A DNA stretch of 64,000 bases from positions 310,001 through 374,000 of the forward strand of contig NZ_JAUOPH010000004.1 of assembly GCF_030546935.1 (NCBI RefSeq). The letters are read 5' to 3'. The position numbers were made by a program, and so were the translations under genes. The notes below the pieces were generated by a model. It had not been told where the DNA came from, did not search any database, and worked only from the letters and a program-made list of their open reading frames with translations. Each line of letters begins with the position of its first letter. The first letter of the stretch is position 1. Source of the stretch: Marinobacter sp. 2_MG-2023. GTDB taxonomy: Bacteria > Pseudomonadota > Gammaproteobacteria > Pseudomonadales > Oleiphilaceae. Below are positions 15,551-24,609 of this stretch, piece by piece.

Positions 15551-17824
15551 ATGTTACTTGCCACCGATCTTGACGGAACCTTTCTTGCGGGTGATCCGGA
15601 GAATCGCCTCAGGCTGTACCAACTGATCGCCGCCCACCCGGAAATCCAACTGGTGTTCGTAACCGGTCGAGGATTGGAGTCGGTATTGCCACTACTATCT
15701 GACCCGACCATCCCCCAGCCCGATTACATCATCTGCGACGTGGGCTGCACCGTTGTCCATGGGGATTCCCAGCAGGCCATACAGCCCTTGCAGGGCGAAA
15801 TCGACGATATCTGGCCCGGCGAACAGATCATCGAGGCGGCGCTGACGTCGTTCGAAGGCCTGCAGCGCCAGGAAGTGCCTCAGGAACGCCGCGTTTCCTA
15901 CTTCTGCCACAGCACTGCAGTGGGTGAGGAACTGAAAGCCAAAGCGGAAGCCTTGTCCTGCGACGTGCTCTTCTCCGCTGGCAAGTATCTGGACATTCTG
16001 CCCCGGGGTGTTAACAAGGGCAGTACTCTTACGCGTCTGATTGAGCACCTGGGCGCCGACCCGGAAACAGTTCTGGTGGCAGGCGACACCCTGAACGATC
16101 TGTCGATGTATCAGCAAAGCTTTAAAGGGGTTTGCGTTGGCGCCTCGGAGTCCAGTCTGCTGGAGGAAACCGAACAGCAGGCACGGGTCTATCACGCAGA
16201 CGCGACCGGCTGTGGCGGTATTCTCGAAGCCTTTGAACATTTCGGGTTTCTGGGCCACGCCGGTATAGATGCTGAAATTCCGGATACCATGCGATCGGGT
16301 AAATCGGACCTGGTTATCGTGTACCACCGCCTGCCCTATGAAGAAGTGGTAGAGAACGGCCAACTGATCCGACGCCGGCCCCGTTCACCCAACGGCATCA
16401 TTCCCACTCTTCTGAGCTTCTTTGCCGATGGCAAAGCCGGATCCTGGGTGGCCTGGTCGATTGATGACCCGGAACTGGGGCCCTTCCAGACCCACACCGA
16501 AGTGGACACCAGCCGTTATGAAAAACTTGTCGCCGCACGGGTTGGGTTAACCGCCGAAGAAGTCGATATCTTCTACAAACGCTTCTCCAAAGAAGCCTTC
16601 TGGCCCACCCTGCACACCTTCTGGGAACGCGCCACCTTCCGGGATGATCACTGGCAGGTGTTCCTCAAGGTCAACAAACTCTTCGCTGAACGCACAGCGG
16701 CGGAGGCAGCAGACAATGCCGTGGTGTGGATCCACGATTACAATTTGTGGATGGTGCCGGCTTTTCTGCGAGAGCTGCGCCCGGACCTGACCATCGCTTT
16801 TTTCCATCACACCTATTTCCCATCCGCCGATGTGTTCAACGTTTTACCCTGGCGCCGGGAAATTATCAGTAGCCTGCTGCAGTGCGATCACATCGGGTTC
16901 CATATTCCCCGCCAAGCTGAGAATTTCGTGGATGTGGCCCGCGGCGTTACACCTCTGGAAGTCACCAAAAAAGCCGGCTGCGCACCTCGATTCCTGACTT
17001 ACGGCTGCGCCGTGGGCCTGGACGAGATGAGCACCGAAATTACCGTGAACGAACGCAAGATAGGCCTTGGTGCACACCCGGTGGGGCTGGACCTGAGTCG
17101 TGTTCGCAACGCCCTTGCAGATACCGATGTCATTGCCCGTATGGAGACTCTCAGAGAAGAACTCGAAGGCATCCGGCTGATCCTTTCTGTGGAACGCCTT
17201 GATTTCACCAAGGGCATTCTGGAAAAGCTGCAGGCATACGAGCGCATGCTGACCGAGCATCCGGAACTGGAAACCAAGGTCACTCTGATGATGGTGTGTG
17301 TGCCCGCCGCGAAAGGCATGACCATCTACGAAGAACTGCTGGCGCAGATTGAACAGACCGTGGGCCGTATCAATGGCCAGTTTGCTCAGGTGGGCTGGAC
17401 CCCGGTGCAATTCTTCTTCCGCGCCCTGCCCTTCGAGGAACTGGTTGCTTATTACACCATGGCCGATGTGATGTGGATTACCCCCTTGCGTGATGGCCTT
17501 AACCTGGTGGCCAAGGAATACATTGCTACCCAGGGGCTCACCAAGGGCTGCGGGGTGCTGGTGTTGTCAGAGTTTGCCGGAGCAGCGGCCGAACTTCGGG
17601 GTGCCATTCTTGCCAACCCCCATCACCCGCAGGACCTGGCAGACACCTGTTACTACGCATTGGCCATGAGCCCGGATGAAGCCAGAAACCGCTTGAGCGA
17701 GGCTTTCGAAATCGTGTGTCGCTACGACATAAGCTACTGGGGCGACGAGTTTATCGAGACAGTGGAACAGCGGCGCCTCAGCAAACTGAAAAAAGTCGTA
17801 TCGCTGGGCCAGAGCGCGGCCTGA
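15551..17824 (+). CDS. ggpPS: Glucosylglycerol-phosphate synthase fused to an N-terminal HAD phosphatase (GgpPS type)
   Basis: 757 residues from the ATG at 15551 (AGGAG eight bases upstream). The N-terminal HAD-type phosphatase (about 1-250) has ATDLDGTFL with the two catalytic aspartates and the late motif AGDTLNDLSM. The C-terminal GT20 glycosyltransferase (about 270-745) has HHTYFPSADVF, ERLDFTKGI and RDGLNLVAKEY. Such fusions make 2-O-glucosylglycerol from ADP-glucose and glycerol-3-phosphate and then remove the phosphate, giving a compatible solute for salt stress. A trehalose-6-phosphate synthase is the main alternative, but the N-terminal phosphatase order and the neighbouring phosphorylase favour glucosylglycerol. 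Confidence 0.85.
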   Translation: MLLATDLDGTFLAGDPENRLRLYQLIAAHPEIQLVFVTGRGLESVLPLLSDPTIPQPDYIICDVGCTVVHGDSQQAIQPLQGEIDDIWPGEQIIEAALTSFEGLQRQEVPQERRVSYFCHSTAVGEELKAKAEALSCDVLFSAGKYLDILPRGVNKGSTLTRLIEHLGADPETVLVAGDTLNDLSMYQQSFKGVCVGASESSLLEETEQQARVYHADATGCGGILEAFEHFGFLGHAGIDAEIPDTMRSGKSDLVIVYHRLPYEEVVENGQLIRRRPRSPNGIIPTLLSFFADGKAGSWVAWSIDDPELGPFQTHTEVDTSRYEKLVAARVGLTAEEVDIFYKRFSKEAFWPTLHTFWERATFRDDHWQVFLKVNKLFAERTAAEAADNAVVWIHDYNLWMVPAFLRELRPDLTIAFFHHTYFPSADVFNVLPWRREIISSLLQCDHIGFHIPRQAENFVDVARGVTPLEVTKKAGCAPRFLTYGCAVGLDEMSTEITVNERKIGLGAHPVGLDLSRVRNALADTDVIARMETLREELEGIRLILSVERLDFTKGILEKLQAYERMLTEHPELETKVTLMMVCVPAAKGMTIYEELLAQIEQTVGRINGQFAQVGWTPVQFFFRALPFEELVAYYTMADVMWITPLRDGLNLVAKEYIATQGLTKGCGVLVLSEFAGAAAELRGAILANPHHPQDLADTCYYALAMSPDEARNRLSEAFEIVCRYDISYWGDEFIETVEQRRLSKLKKVVSLGQSAA

Positions 17825-17864
17825 TTGGTTTTTATCCGATAATTGATAACGCAGGAGCCCTGCC

Positions 17865-19307
17865 ATGCTGCTCAAAAATGCCGTTCAGCTGATCTGCTAT
17901 CCCGACCGGATTGGTAAAGATCTTAAAGACCTTCACACGGTGGTGGACAAGCACCTTTCGGAAGCCATCGGCGGGCTGCACATACTGCCGTTTTTTCCCT
18001 CCAATGCAGACGGCGGTTTCTCACCCCTGACTCACAAGGAAGTCGACCCCGCCTTCGGCGACTGGGACGACATTGAAGCCTTCACACAGAAATACGATCT
18101 GTGTGTGGATCTGACGGTGAATCACATCTCTGATGAATCCCCGGAGTTCCGGGATTTCATCGCCAAGGGGTTCGACTCCGAATACGCCGATCTGTTCGTA
18201 CACGTGGACAAGTTCGGTGAGATATCGCCGGACGACATGGCCAAGATTCATATCCGAAAGGAAAAAGAACCTTTCCGGGAAGTGACTTTCGCCGATGGCA
18301 CCAAAACCCGGGTGTGGTGCACCTTCACCGAACAGCAGGTCGACCTCAATTACGACGCCGACCTGGCCTACAGGTTGATGGAAAGCTACATCGGCTTTCT
18401 GACCTCCAAAGGCGTAAACCTGCTGCGTTTGGACGCCTTTGGCTACACCACCAAACGCATCGGCACCAGTTGTTTTCTGGTGGAGCCAGAGGTTTACCGC
18501 ATTCTGGACTGGATCAACGAAGTGGCCCTCAAGCACGGGGCCGAGTGTCTGCCAGAAGTGCATGACCACACCAGTTATCAGTACGCCATCAGCCGGCGCA
18601 ACATGCACCCTTACGGATTTGCCCTGCCACCCTTGCTGCTCTACTCACTGCTCGACGCCAACAGTGTTTACCTGAAGAACTGGCTGCGCATGTGCCCGCG
18701 CAACATGGTAACCGTGCTGGATACCCACGATGGCATTTGCATACCCGACGTTGAAGGGGTGCTGCCGGATGACAAGATCAGAGTGCTGATCGATAACATC
18801 GACGCCCGCAGCGCCGACCCGATTCTGCGCCGCTCTGCAGCGAATATTCACAGCGTGGGCGCTATCTACCAGCTTACCTGCACCTTCTATGATGCTCTGA
18901 TGCAGAACGACGATGCCTACATTGCTGCCCGGGCCATCCAGTTTTTCACACCGGGCATTCCGCAGGTGTATTACGTGGGGCTTCTGGCCGGTTGTAACGA
19001 TCAGGAACTGATGGAACAAACCGGCGAACTACGCGACATCAACCGGCATTATTACAGCCTGGACGAAGTAGAGCAGGAGATGCAGAAACCAGTGGTGCAA
19101 CGCCTGCTGAGCCTGATGAAGTTTCGCAGTAACTACCCCGCTTTCGATGGCCACTTCGAGCTGAACTACTCCAACGATTCCAGCGTCGCCATGGCCTGGC
19201 GACATGGGGAATATTACTGCCACCTGTTCGTGGACCTGAACTTTAATACGGTAAAGGTCGAGTACCTTGATGTGCAAAGCGGGGAAACTCGGCGCCTGGA
19301 TTGTTAG
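17865..19307 (+). CDS. GH13_18 phosphorylase, probably glucosylglycerol phosphorylase
   Basis: 480 residues of the sucrose-phosphorylase subfamily. The catalytic triad is visible: nucleophile Asp near 190 in LLRLDAFGY, acid/base Glu near 231 in LPEVHDHTS, and the transition-state Asp near 289 in LDTHDG. It follows ggpPS by 40 bases with AGGAG before the ATG. Related Marinobacter enzymes are glucosylglycerol phosphorylases that split glucosylglycerol with phosphate into glucose-1-phosphate and glycerol. Beside the synthase, that reaction lets the cell recover the solute when salinity falls. Sucrose phosphorylase is the alternative annotation and is less likely in this context. Confidence 0.8.
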   Translation: MLLKNAVQLICYPDRIGKDLKDLHTVVDKHLSEAIGGLHILPFFPSNADGGFSPLTHKEVDPAFGDWDDIEAFTQKYDLCVDLTVNHISDESPEFRDFIAKGFDSEYADLFVHVDKFGEISPDDMAKIHIRKEKEPFREVTFADGTKTRVWCTFTEQQVDLNYDADLAYRLMESYIGFLTSKGVNLLRLDAFGYTTKRIGTSCFLVEPEVYRILDWINEVALKHGAECLPEVHDHTSYQYAISRRNMHPYGFALPPLLLYSLLDANSVYLKNWLRMCPRNMVTVLDTHDGICIPDVEGVLPDDKIRVLIDNIDARSADPILRRSAANIHSVGAIYQLTCTFYDALMQNDDAYIAARAIQFFTPGIPQVYYVGLLAGCNDQELMEQTGELRDINRHYYSLDEVEQEMQKPVVQRLLSLMKFRSNYPAFDGHFELNYSNDSSVAMAWRHGEYYCHLFVDLNFNTVKVEYLDVQSGETRRLDC

Positions 19308-19315
19308 GCGCCGAG
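19288..19315 (+). terminator. Hairpin straddling the phosphorylase stop codon
   Basis: CTCGGCGCC (19288-19296) and GGCGCCGAG (19307-19315) form a perfect nine-pair stem with a ten-base loop that contains the stop codon. No T-run follows, so it may stabilise the mRNA 3' end instead of terminating. Confidence 0.45.
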
Positions 19316-19481
19316 CCTGCTCAAAATGTCATATCAGCTAAACATTCTCGTCACGCAATAAAACATAATTGCCCTACCTAACGATCAATTACCTACCATA
19401 AAATATGGCTTATTGAAGTACTGATGAATAAGCCAATTTTATTGCTCTCCAGGCTGCACCCTCAAACAATATAGGTTCTCG

Positions 19482-21566
19482 ATGTTAGAAAGCAGTTACA
19501 ACGGGGTTTTAGTTGCCTGTTCCATCATAGTCGCCATTCTCGCATCCTACACTGCCCTCAATATGGCCAGCCGCGTCTCCAATGCCTCGGGCAAGACGGC
19601 TCTTTTCTGGCTGGTCGGCGGCTCGTTTGCCATGGGGTTTGGCATCTGGTCGATGCATTTTGTCGGTATGCTCGCTTTCAGCCTTCCCATTGATCTGGGC
19701 TATGACGTCCCGCTAACCCTGCTTTCATTGCTTATTGCCATCGCATCCTCTGCGTTCGCACTTTACCTGGTGTGCCAGGACAAATTGCCTTTGAGGCGGC
19801 TGTTGTCCGGCGGTGTTCTGATGGGGCTGGGCATCGCCTCCATGCACTATACCGGCATGGAAGCAATGCTCATGAATCCGCACATTTTTTATGTACCCTG
19901 GTTAGTTGTGCTGTCCATTGTTATCGCTATTGTCGCCTCTCTGGGCGCTCTCTGGCTGGCTTTTCGGCTTCGCGAGGAAACCAAACGGGCCACATTTAGC
20001 CGCATAGGTGCATCGCTGGTTATGGGCTGCGCCATCATCGGTATGCACTACACAGGAATGGCCGCTTCCAAGTTCCCCCTCAATAGCTTCTGCGGTGCCG
20101 CAAACAGTGGCATTGATGCCAAATGGCTGGCCATACTGGTCATCATTGTGAGCCTCGCGGTTTTTGCCATTGCGCTGATTGTGTCCATGCTCGATGTGCG
20201 CACAAACCGCCTGTCCACTTCACTTGATGACGCCAACAACGAACTGATCAAGCTGGCTTTGCATGACAACCTGACCCGCCTCCCAAATCGTGTTCTTCTG
20301 GGTGACCGGCTGGAGCAGGCCATACATAGGGCAGAGAGAAACAAGAATGAGTTTGCAGTGCTTTTCCTCGACCTCGACGGTTTCAAGGCCATTAACGACA
20401 TGCACGGGCACCATGTGGGAGACCTTTTGCTGAAAGAAGTCTCTCAGCGCCTCCTATCGAGCAAGCGCGAGGGGGATACGGCTGCAAGGCTTGGAGGGGA
20501 CGAATTTATACTGCTGATGGAACCCGGCACCCCGGAAAATTCAGCCGGTTTTGCCCAGCGGTTGATTGATAAAATAGAAGAGCCTTACGAGGCTCTGAAT
20601 AATCACCTGAAAATATCTACCAGTGTAGGTATCGCCATTTACCCTCAGGATGGTGAGACCGGACACGAGCTGATGGTGAACGCCGACGCCGCCATGTACC
20701 ACGCCAAAAAGCAGGGCCGTAACGGTTACTGTTTTTTCGAACACAGCATGAATGCCGATGTACACCTGCAAATGCAGATGCAACAAAACCTGCGAAACGC
20801 GATTGATCGCAACGAGCTGGTTTTGCACTATCAACCCAAAGTTGTCGCTCCGAACGGGCCCATGACCGGGTTGGAAGCCTTGCTAAGGTGGCAAAGCCCC
20901 GACCACGGTTTCCTGTCACCAGATCGCTTTTTGCCTCTGGCCGAAAGCTCCGGGTTGATCGTGCCCATTGGCAATTGGGTTATCAACGAAGCCTGCCGGC
21001 AAATGCGGACCTGGTACGAGCAAGGCCATCAGGACTGGAGTGTGGCGGTCAATCTTTCCGCTGTGCAACTTGAACACGACAGCCTGGTGGACGTTGTTCG
21101 TTCGGCACTGATGCGCAACTCGTTGTCTGCTTCACACCTGGTGCTTGAGATCACTGAATCCACCGCCATGCGCGATGCCGAGACCAGCCTGAAGGTGCTG
21201 AACAAACTGTCTGAGCTTGGCGTGTCCATTTCTATCGACGACTTCGGCACAGGCTACTCAAGTTTGCTGTACCTGAAGCGCCTGCCAGCCGATGAGCTGA
21301 AAATCGATCGGGGCTTTATAACTGAACTGGCCCAAGGCAACGATGACGAAGCGATCATTCAGGCCATTATTGCCCTGGGCAAGACGTTGGGTATGAGGAT
21401 TGTCGCCGAAGGTGTTGAAACCTCAGACCAGCAGGCACTGCTGACTCGCCTGGGCTGCAATACCTTGCAAGGCTACCTGCTAGCCCGGCCCGCCGCGCCT
21501 GATGTATTGTTCGATAGCATTACTCATCTGACCAAACGCGCTGAGCCAACGCTCGTTACTACTTAG
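19482..21566 (+). CDS. MHYT-GGDEF-EAL c-di-GMP turnover protein
   Basis: 694 residues. The N-terminal MHYT sensor (about 1-240) has seven hydrophobic spans with the repeats MHFVGM, MHYTGM and MHYTGM, thought to bind a metal and sense a diatomic gas. A GGDEF domain (about 260-425) has an intact RLGGDEF. An EAL domain (about 440-690) has GLEALLRW, DDFGTGYSS, LKIDRGFI and AEGVET, so the phosphodiesterase site looks complete. Both activities are possible; which dominates cannot be read from sequence. Single gene. Confidence 0.92.
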   Translation: MLESSYNGVLVACSIIVAILASYTALNMASRVSNASGKTALFWLVGGSFAMGFGIWSMHFVGMLAFSLPIDLGYDVPLTLLSLLIAIASSAFALYLVCQDKLPLRRLLSGGVLMGLGIASMHYTGMEAMLMNPHIFYVPWLVVLSIVIAIVASLGALWLAFRLREETKRATFSRIGASLVMGCAIIGMHYTGMAASKFPLNSFCGAANSGIDAKWLAILVIIVSLAVFAIALIVSMLDVRTNRLSTSLDDANNELIKLALHDNLTRLPNRVLLGDRLEQAIHRAERNKNEFAVLFLDLDGFKAINDMHGHHVGDLLLKEVSQRLLSSKREGDTAARLGGDEFILLMEPGTPENSAGFAQRLIDKIEEPYEALNNHLKISTSVGIAIYPQDGETGHELMVNADAAMYHAKKQGRNGYCFFEHSMNADVHLQMQMQQNLRNAIDRNELVLHYQPKVVAPNGPMTGLEALLRWQSPDHGFLSPDRFLPLAESSGLIVPIGNWVINEACRQMRTWYEQGHQDWSVAVNLSAVQLEHDSLVDVVRSALMRNSLSASHLVLEITESTAMRDAETSLKVLNKLSELGVSISIDDFGTGYSSLLYLKRLPADELKIDRGFITELAQGNDDEAIIQAIIALGKTLGMRIVAEGVETSDQQALLTRLGCNTLQGYLLARPAAPDVLFDSITHLTKRAEPTLVTT

Positions 21567-21591
21567 CCTGATTCAACCCTACTTCACCCGG

Positions 21592-21622
21592 TGCGTTGCG
21601 GCATTTTTCGAGCCGCAACGCA
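21592..21622 (+). terminator. Hairpin downstream of the MHYT gene
   Basis: TGCGTTGCGGC and GCCGCAACGCA form a perfect 11-pair stem with a nine-base loop, 26 bases after the stop. There is no T-run on the plus strand, so termination is likely but not certain. Confidence 0.5.
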
Positions 21623-21819
21623 GCAAGGAACAAACAACGAACCGGTGCAGCCAGGCCACCTGTTTGTAGTGTTTTGAGAGCCCTGACACTCCCCCATCGA
21701 TAGCCCCCTGCCAATCGATTTTCTTCATAAAATAAACTAAGCTCCCACCACTCTCCCCATCTTCAGCGGGGGTGCATTTTTCAAACGCGTTATCGCCTGA
21801 TTAATCAAGGACAATTACA

Positions 21820-22815
21820 ATGACAAAACTCAGCCTGAATACGCTGGCGCTAAGCATTTCACTGGCCCTGGCCAGCACAGCTTTTGCCTCCGATTTCACC
21901 GATATGGACCCCGTTACCCTGCGACTGGCACACGTGGTCAACGAGCAGGATGGCTTTCACATAGCCGCTGTAAAATTTCAGGATTTGGTGGCCGAGCGTA
22001 CCGAGGGTGCGGTAAGCATCGAGCTTTATCCGAACGCTTCTCTGGGTGACGAACGTACCTTGCTCGAAGGCATGCAGATTGGCACTGTGGATATGGGTGT
22101 GATCACCAACGGGCCGGTAGCCAACTTTGTAGAAGAGATGGCGGTTTTCGAGCTTCCGTTTCTGTTCCCCTCACCGCAGGCCGCTTATGAAGTGCTCGAT
22201 GGGCCCATTGGCCAGGAACTGCTGGACAAGCTTTCAGAGGTTAACCTGAAGGGCCTGGCCTATGCAGAGCGCGGCTTTCGCAACCTGACCAACAGCGAGC
22301 GCCCGGTTAACACCCCCGAGGACCTGGATGGCCTGCGCATTCGTGTAATGGAGAACCCGGTGTATGTCGACACCTTCCGGGCATTAGGTGCCAACGCCAT
22401 TCCAATGGCGTGGACGGAAGCCCTGACAGCCATGCAGCAGGGCACCATCGACGGGCAAGAAAATCCGGTCAACGTGGTTCACTCATTCAAGCTCAATGAA
22501 ACCCAGAATTACATGACCCTTTCCCGGCATACCTATGCCCCGGCCATCTTTGTTATGGGCATGCCCGCGTGGAACAAACTACCGGAAGCTGCTCAGGACG
22601 TGCTGAGCCAGGCCGCTCAGGAAGCCGCAGAGCATGAGCGCCAGGTAAATGCCGAGATGGCATCAAAGCAACTCGAGGAACTCAGGGCAGCTGGTATGCA
22701 GATCAACGACGAACCGGACATAAAAGCTTTCCAGTCTGCAGTAAAACCGGTTTACGAGCAGTACGGCAAAGAGTTCGGCGACTACCTGCCGCGCATTCAG
22801 GAGGCGCTCAAGTAA
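21820..22815 (+). CDS. dctP: TRAP transporter substrate-binding protein (DctP)
   Basis: 331 residues with a signal peptide (about 1-23, ending STAFAS). The mature protein follows the DctP family: LRLAHVVNEQDGFHIAAVKF, then LDGLRIRVMENPVYVDTFRALGANAIPM with the arginine that binds the substrate carboxylate, and TIDGQENPV. It captures an organic acid in the periplasm for DctQM. The solute is unknown; C4-dicarboxylates or sugar acids are typical. First gene of a three-gene operon. Confidence 0.93.
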   Translation: MTKLSLNTLALSISLALASTAFASDFTDMDPVTLRLAHVVNEQDGFHIAAVKFQDLVAERTEGAVSIELYPNASLGDERTLLEGMQIGTVDMGVITNGPVANFVEEMAVFELPFLFPSPQAAYEVLDGPIGQELLDKLSEVNLKGLAYAERGFRNLTNSERPVNTPEDLDGLRIRVMENPVYVDTFRALGANAIPMAWTEALTAMQQGTIDGQENPVNVVHSFKLNETQNYMTLSRHTYAPAIFVMGMPAWNKLPEAAQDVLSQAAQEAAEHERQVNAEMASKQLEELRAAGMQINDEPDIKAFQSAVKPVYEQYGKEFGDYLPRIQEALK

Positions 22816-23334
22816 GTGGCATTAGCAACTCAATCGGTGCTGAAGCCGCTGAAGCGAGTTGAGCGCGGGCTGGATGCAATTCTCCAGCCCGTGGTCTTTG
22901 CGGCTATGGCGGCATTGATCGCAGTGATTACCCTGCAGATCGTATCCCGTGTGCTGTTCAGCGCGGTCGGCTGGACCGAAGAGGTCAGCCGCTTTCTGCT
23001 GGTGTGGATTACCTTTTTGGCAAGCACTCTTGCGTTTCAGCGTGGCCGGCATATCGCCGTAACCTTTGCCGTAGATGCGCTACCAGTGCGACTTCGGCAG
23101 GTCGCACGCATTGTTGCCACGCTGGCAGTGCTGGCTTTCCTGATAACTCTTGTAGTGATCGGGTATCGCTACATGCAGGTTCAAAGCTTTCAGAAATCCG
23201 CCTCACTGCGACTGTCCATGACCTACGTTTACGCCGTAATTCCCCTGAGCGCCGCGATAATGTGCTGGTATGCGCTGGTCGACGTGGTAGAGCTGATTGT
23301 GGATGGCGAACGCGTTGAGGGTCCCGCGCCATGA
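22816..23334 (+). CDS. dctQ: TRAP transporter small membrane subunit (DctQ)
   Basis: 172 residues with four hydrophobic spans and the DctQ pattern GWTEEVSRFLLVWITFLAS with GRHIAVTF. The GTG start directly abuts the dctP stop, with AGGAGG about ten bases upstream inside dctP. It couples DctP docking to the DctM carrier. Confidence 0.9.
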   Translation: MALATQSVLKPLKRVERGLDAILQPVVFAAMAALIAVITLQIVSRVLFSAVGWTEEVSRFLLVWITFLASTLAFQRGRHIAVTFAVDALPVRLRQVARIVATLAVLAFLITLVVIGYRYMQVQSFQKSASLRLSMTYVYAVIPLSAAIMCWYALVDVVELIVDGERVEGPAP

Positions 23335-24593
23335 CGTTGCTTCTGTTCGGGCTCTTCTTCGGGCTTATGCTTCTGGGCGTGCCGATTGCATTGGCAATAG
23401 GCGCCAGCACCATGATTGCACTGAGCCAGGCCGGGGTGCCACTGATGGTGGTCACCCAGCAGATGTTTCAGGGCATCAATTCGTTTGCCCTGGTAGCCAT
23501 TCCGATGTTCATTCTGGCCGGCGACCTGATGGCTCAGGGCAAGGTAAGCGAAAGGCTGGTGAACTTCGCTGACTCCCTTTTCGGTTTCCTGCGTGGGGGC
23601 CTGTCTTTGGTGTCGGTGATGGCAGGTATGTTCTTCGCAGCGATTTCTGGCTCCGGAGCTGCGACCACGGCGGCGGTTGGATCAAGCCTGGTTCCGGAAC
23701 TACGCAAGAAAGGCTATGACCCTGCGTCTGCCGCCAGCCTGATTGCCGCAAGCGGTACCCTGGGCGTGGTGATCCCGCCTTCTGTGCCCATGATTATCTA
23801 TGCCGTGATTGCTCAGCAATCGGTAACCGAGCTGTTCCTGAACGGCTTTTTGCCGGGGCTGGCTATGGGGTTGGGTTTGATGGCAATTGCCATTACCCAG
23901 GCCTACAAGCGCCAGTATCCAAAAGGCACGACGCTCTCGCTGCGCACCATCTGGCGTACGCTGAAAAGTGCAAGCTGGGGCTTGATGACACCGGTGATCA
24001 TTCTGGGAGGGATCTTTTCTGGTATTTTCACCCCGAGTGAGGCGGCTGTGGTAGCCGTAAACTACGCACTCATGGTGTCACTGTTCATCTACCGCGATCT
24101 CAAACCACGCGATGTGTATCGAATTCTGATTCGCTCGGCAATTACCACATCGGTGATCATGCTGGTGATCGCCACCTCGGCGGTGCTGAGCTGGACACTT
24201 TCCAGCTGGCAGGTACCCGGCGCCATTGCTCAAGCCGTGCTTTCCATCTCCACCAACCCATACGTGATCATGCTTCTGGTGGTAGGAGTAATCCTGCTGA
24301 CCGGCGTATTCATTGAAACCGCCAGCGCCCTGATCATCCTTACTCCAGTGTTGCTGCCGCTGGTACTCCAACTCGGAATCGACCCGATTCACTTCGGCAT
24401 AGTCATCGTGGTGGGATTGGCGATAGGCATGATAACTCCGCCGGTGGCGATCAACCTTTATGTGGCATCCTCAATCACACAACTGCCGCTGGAGCGCATC
24501 ACCCGGGCGATCATTCCATACTTGCTGACCTTGATCAGCGTATTGCTGTTAATCGTTTACGTGCCGATTCTCGCTGGCTGGTCAGGCTCCTGA
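23331..24593 (+). CDS. dctM: TRAP transporter large permease subunit (DctM)
   Basis: 420 residues with 11-12 membrane spans. GAATTAAVGSSLVPELRKKGY and SGTLGVVIPPSVPMIIYAV are DctM hallmarks, including the Na+-site region. It carries the solute inward with sodium. Starts inside the last codons of dctQ (ATGA overlap) and ends within a strong hairpin. Confidence 0.94.
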   Translation: MTLLLFGLFFGLMLLGVPIALAIGASTMIALSQAGVPLMVVTQQMFQGINSFALVAIPMFILAGDLMAQGKVSERLVNFADSLFGFLRGGLSLVSVMAGMFFAAISGSGAATTAAVGSSLVPELRKKGYDPASAASLIAASGTLGVVIPPSVPMIIYAVIAQQSVTELFLNGFLPGLAMGLGLMAIAITQAYKRQYPKGTTLSLRTIWRTLKSASWGLMTPVIILGGIFSGIFTPSEAAVVAVNYALMVSLFIYRDLKPRDVYRILIRSAITTSVIMLVIATSAVLSWTLSSWQVPGAIAQAVLSISTNPYVIMLLVVGVILLTGVFIETASALIILTPVLLPLVLQLGIDPIHFGIVIVVGLAIGMITPPVAINLYVASSITQLPLERITRAIIPYLLTLISVLLLIVYVPILAGWSGS

Positions 24594-24608
24594 CCAGCCA
24601 GCGAGAAT
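24567..24608. terminator. Bidirectional terminator between dctM and the convergent reductase gene
   Basis: A perfect 20-base inverted repeat (24567-24586 with 24589-24608) overlaps the dctM stop and comes within two bases of the end of the convergent gene. With such a long GC-rich stem it probably stops transcription from both sides; the plus strand continues TTTC. Confidence 0.7.
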
Positions 24609-24609
24609 T

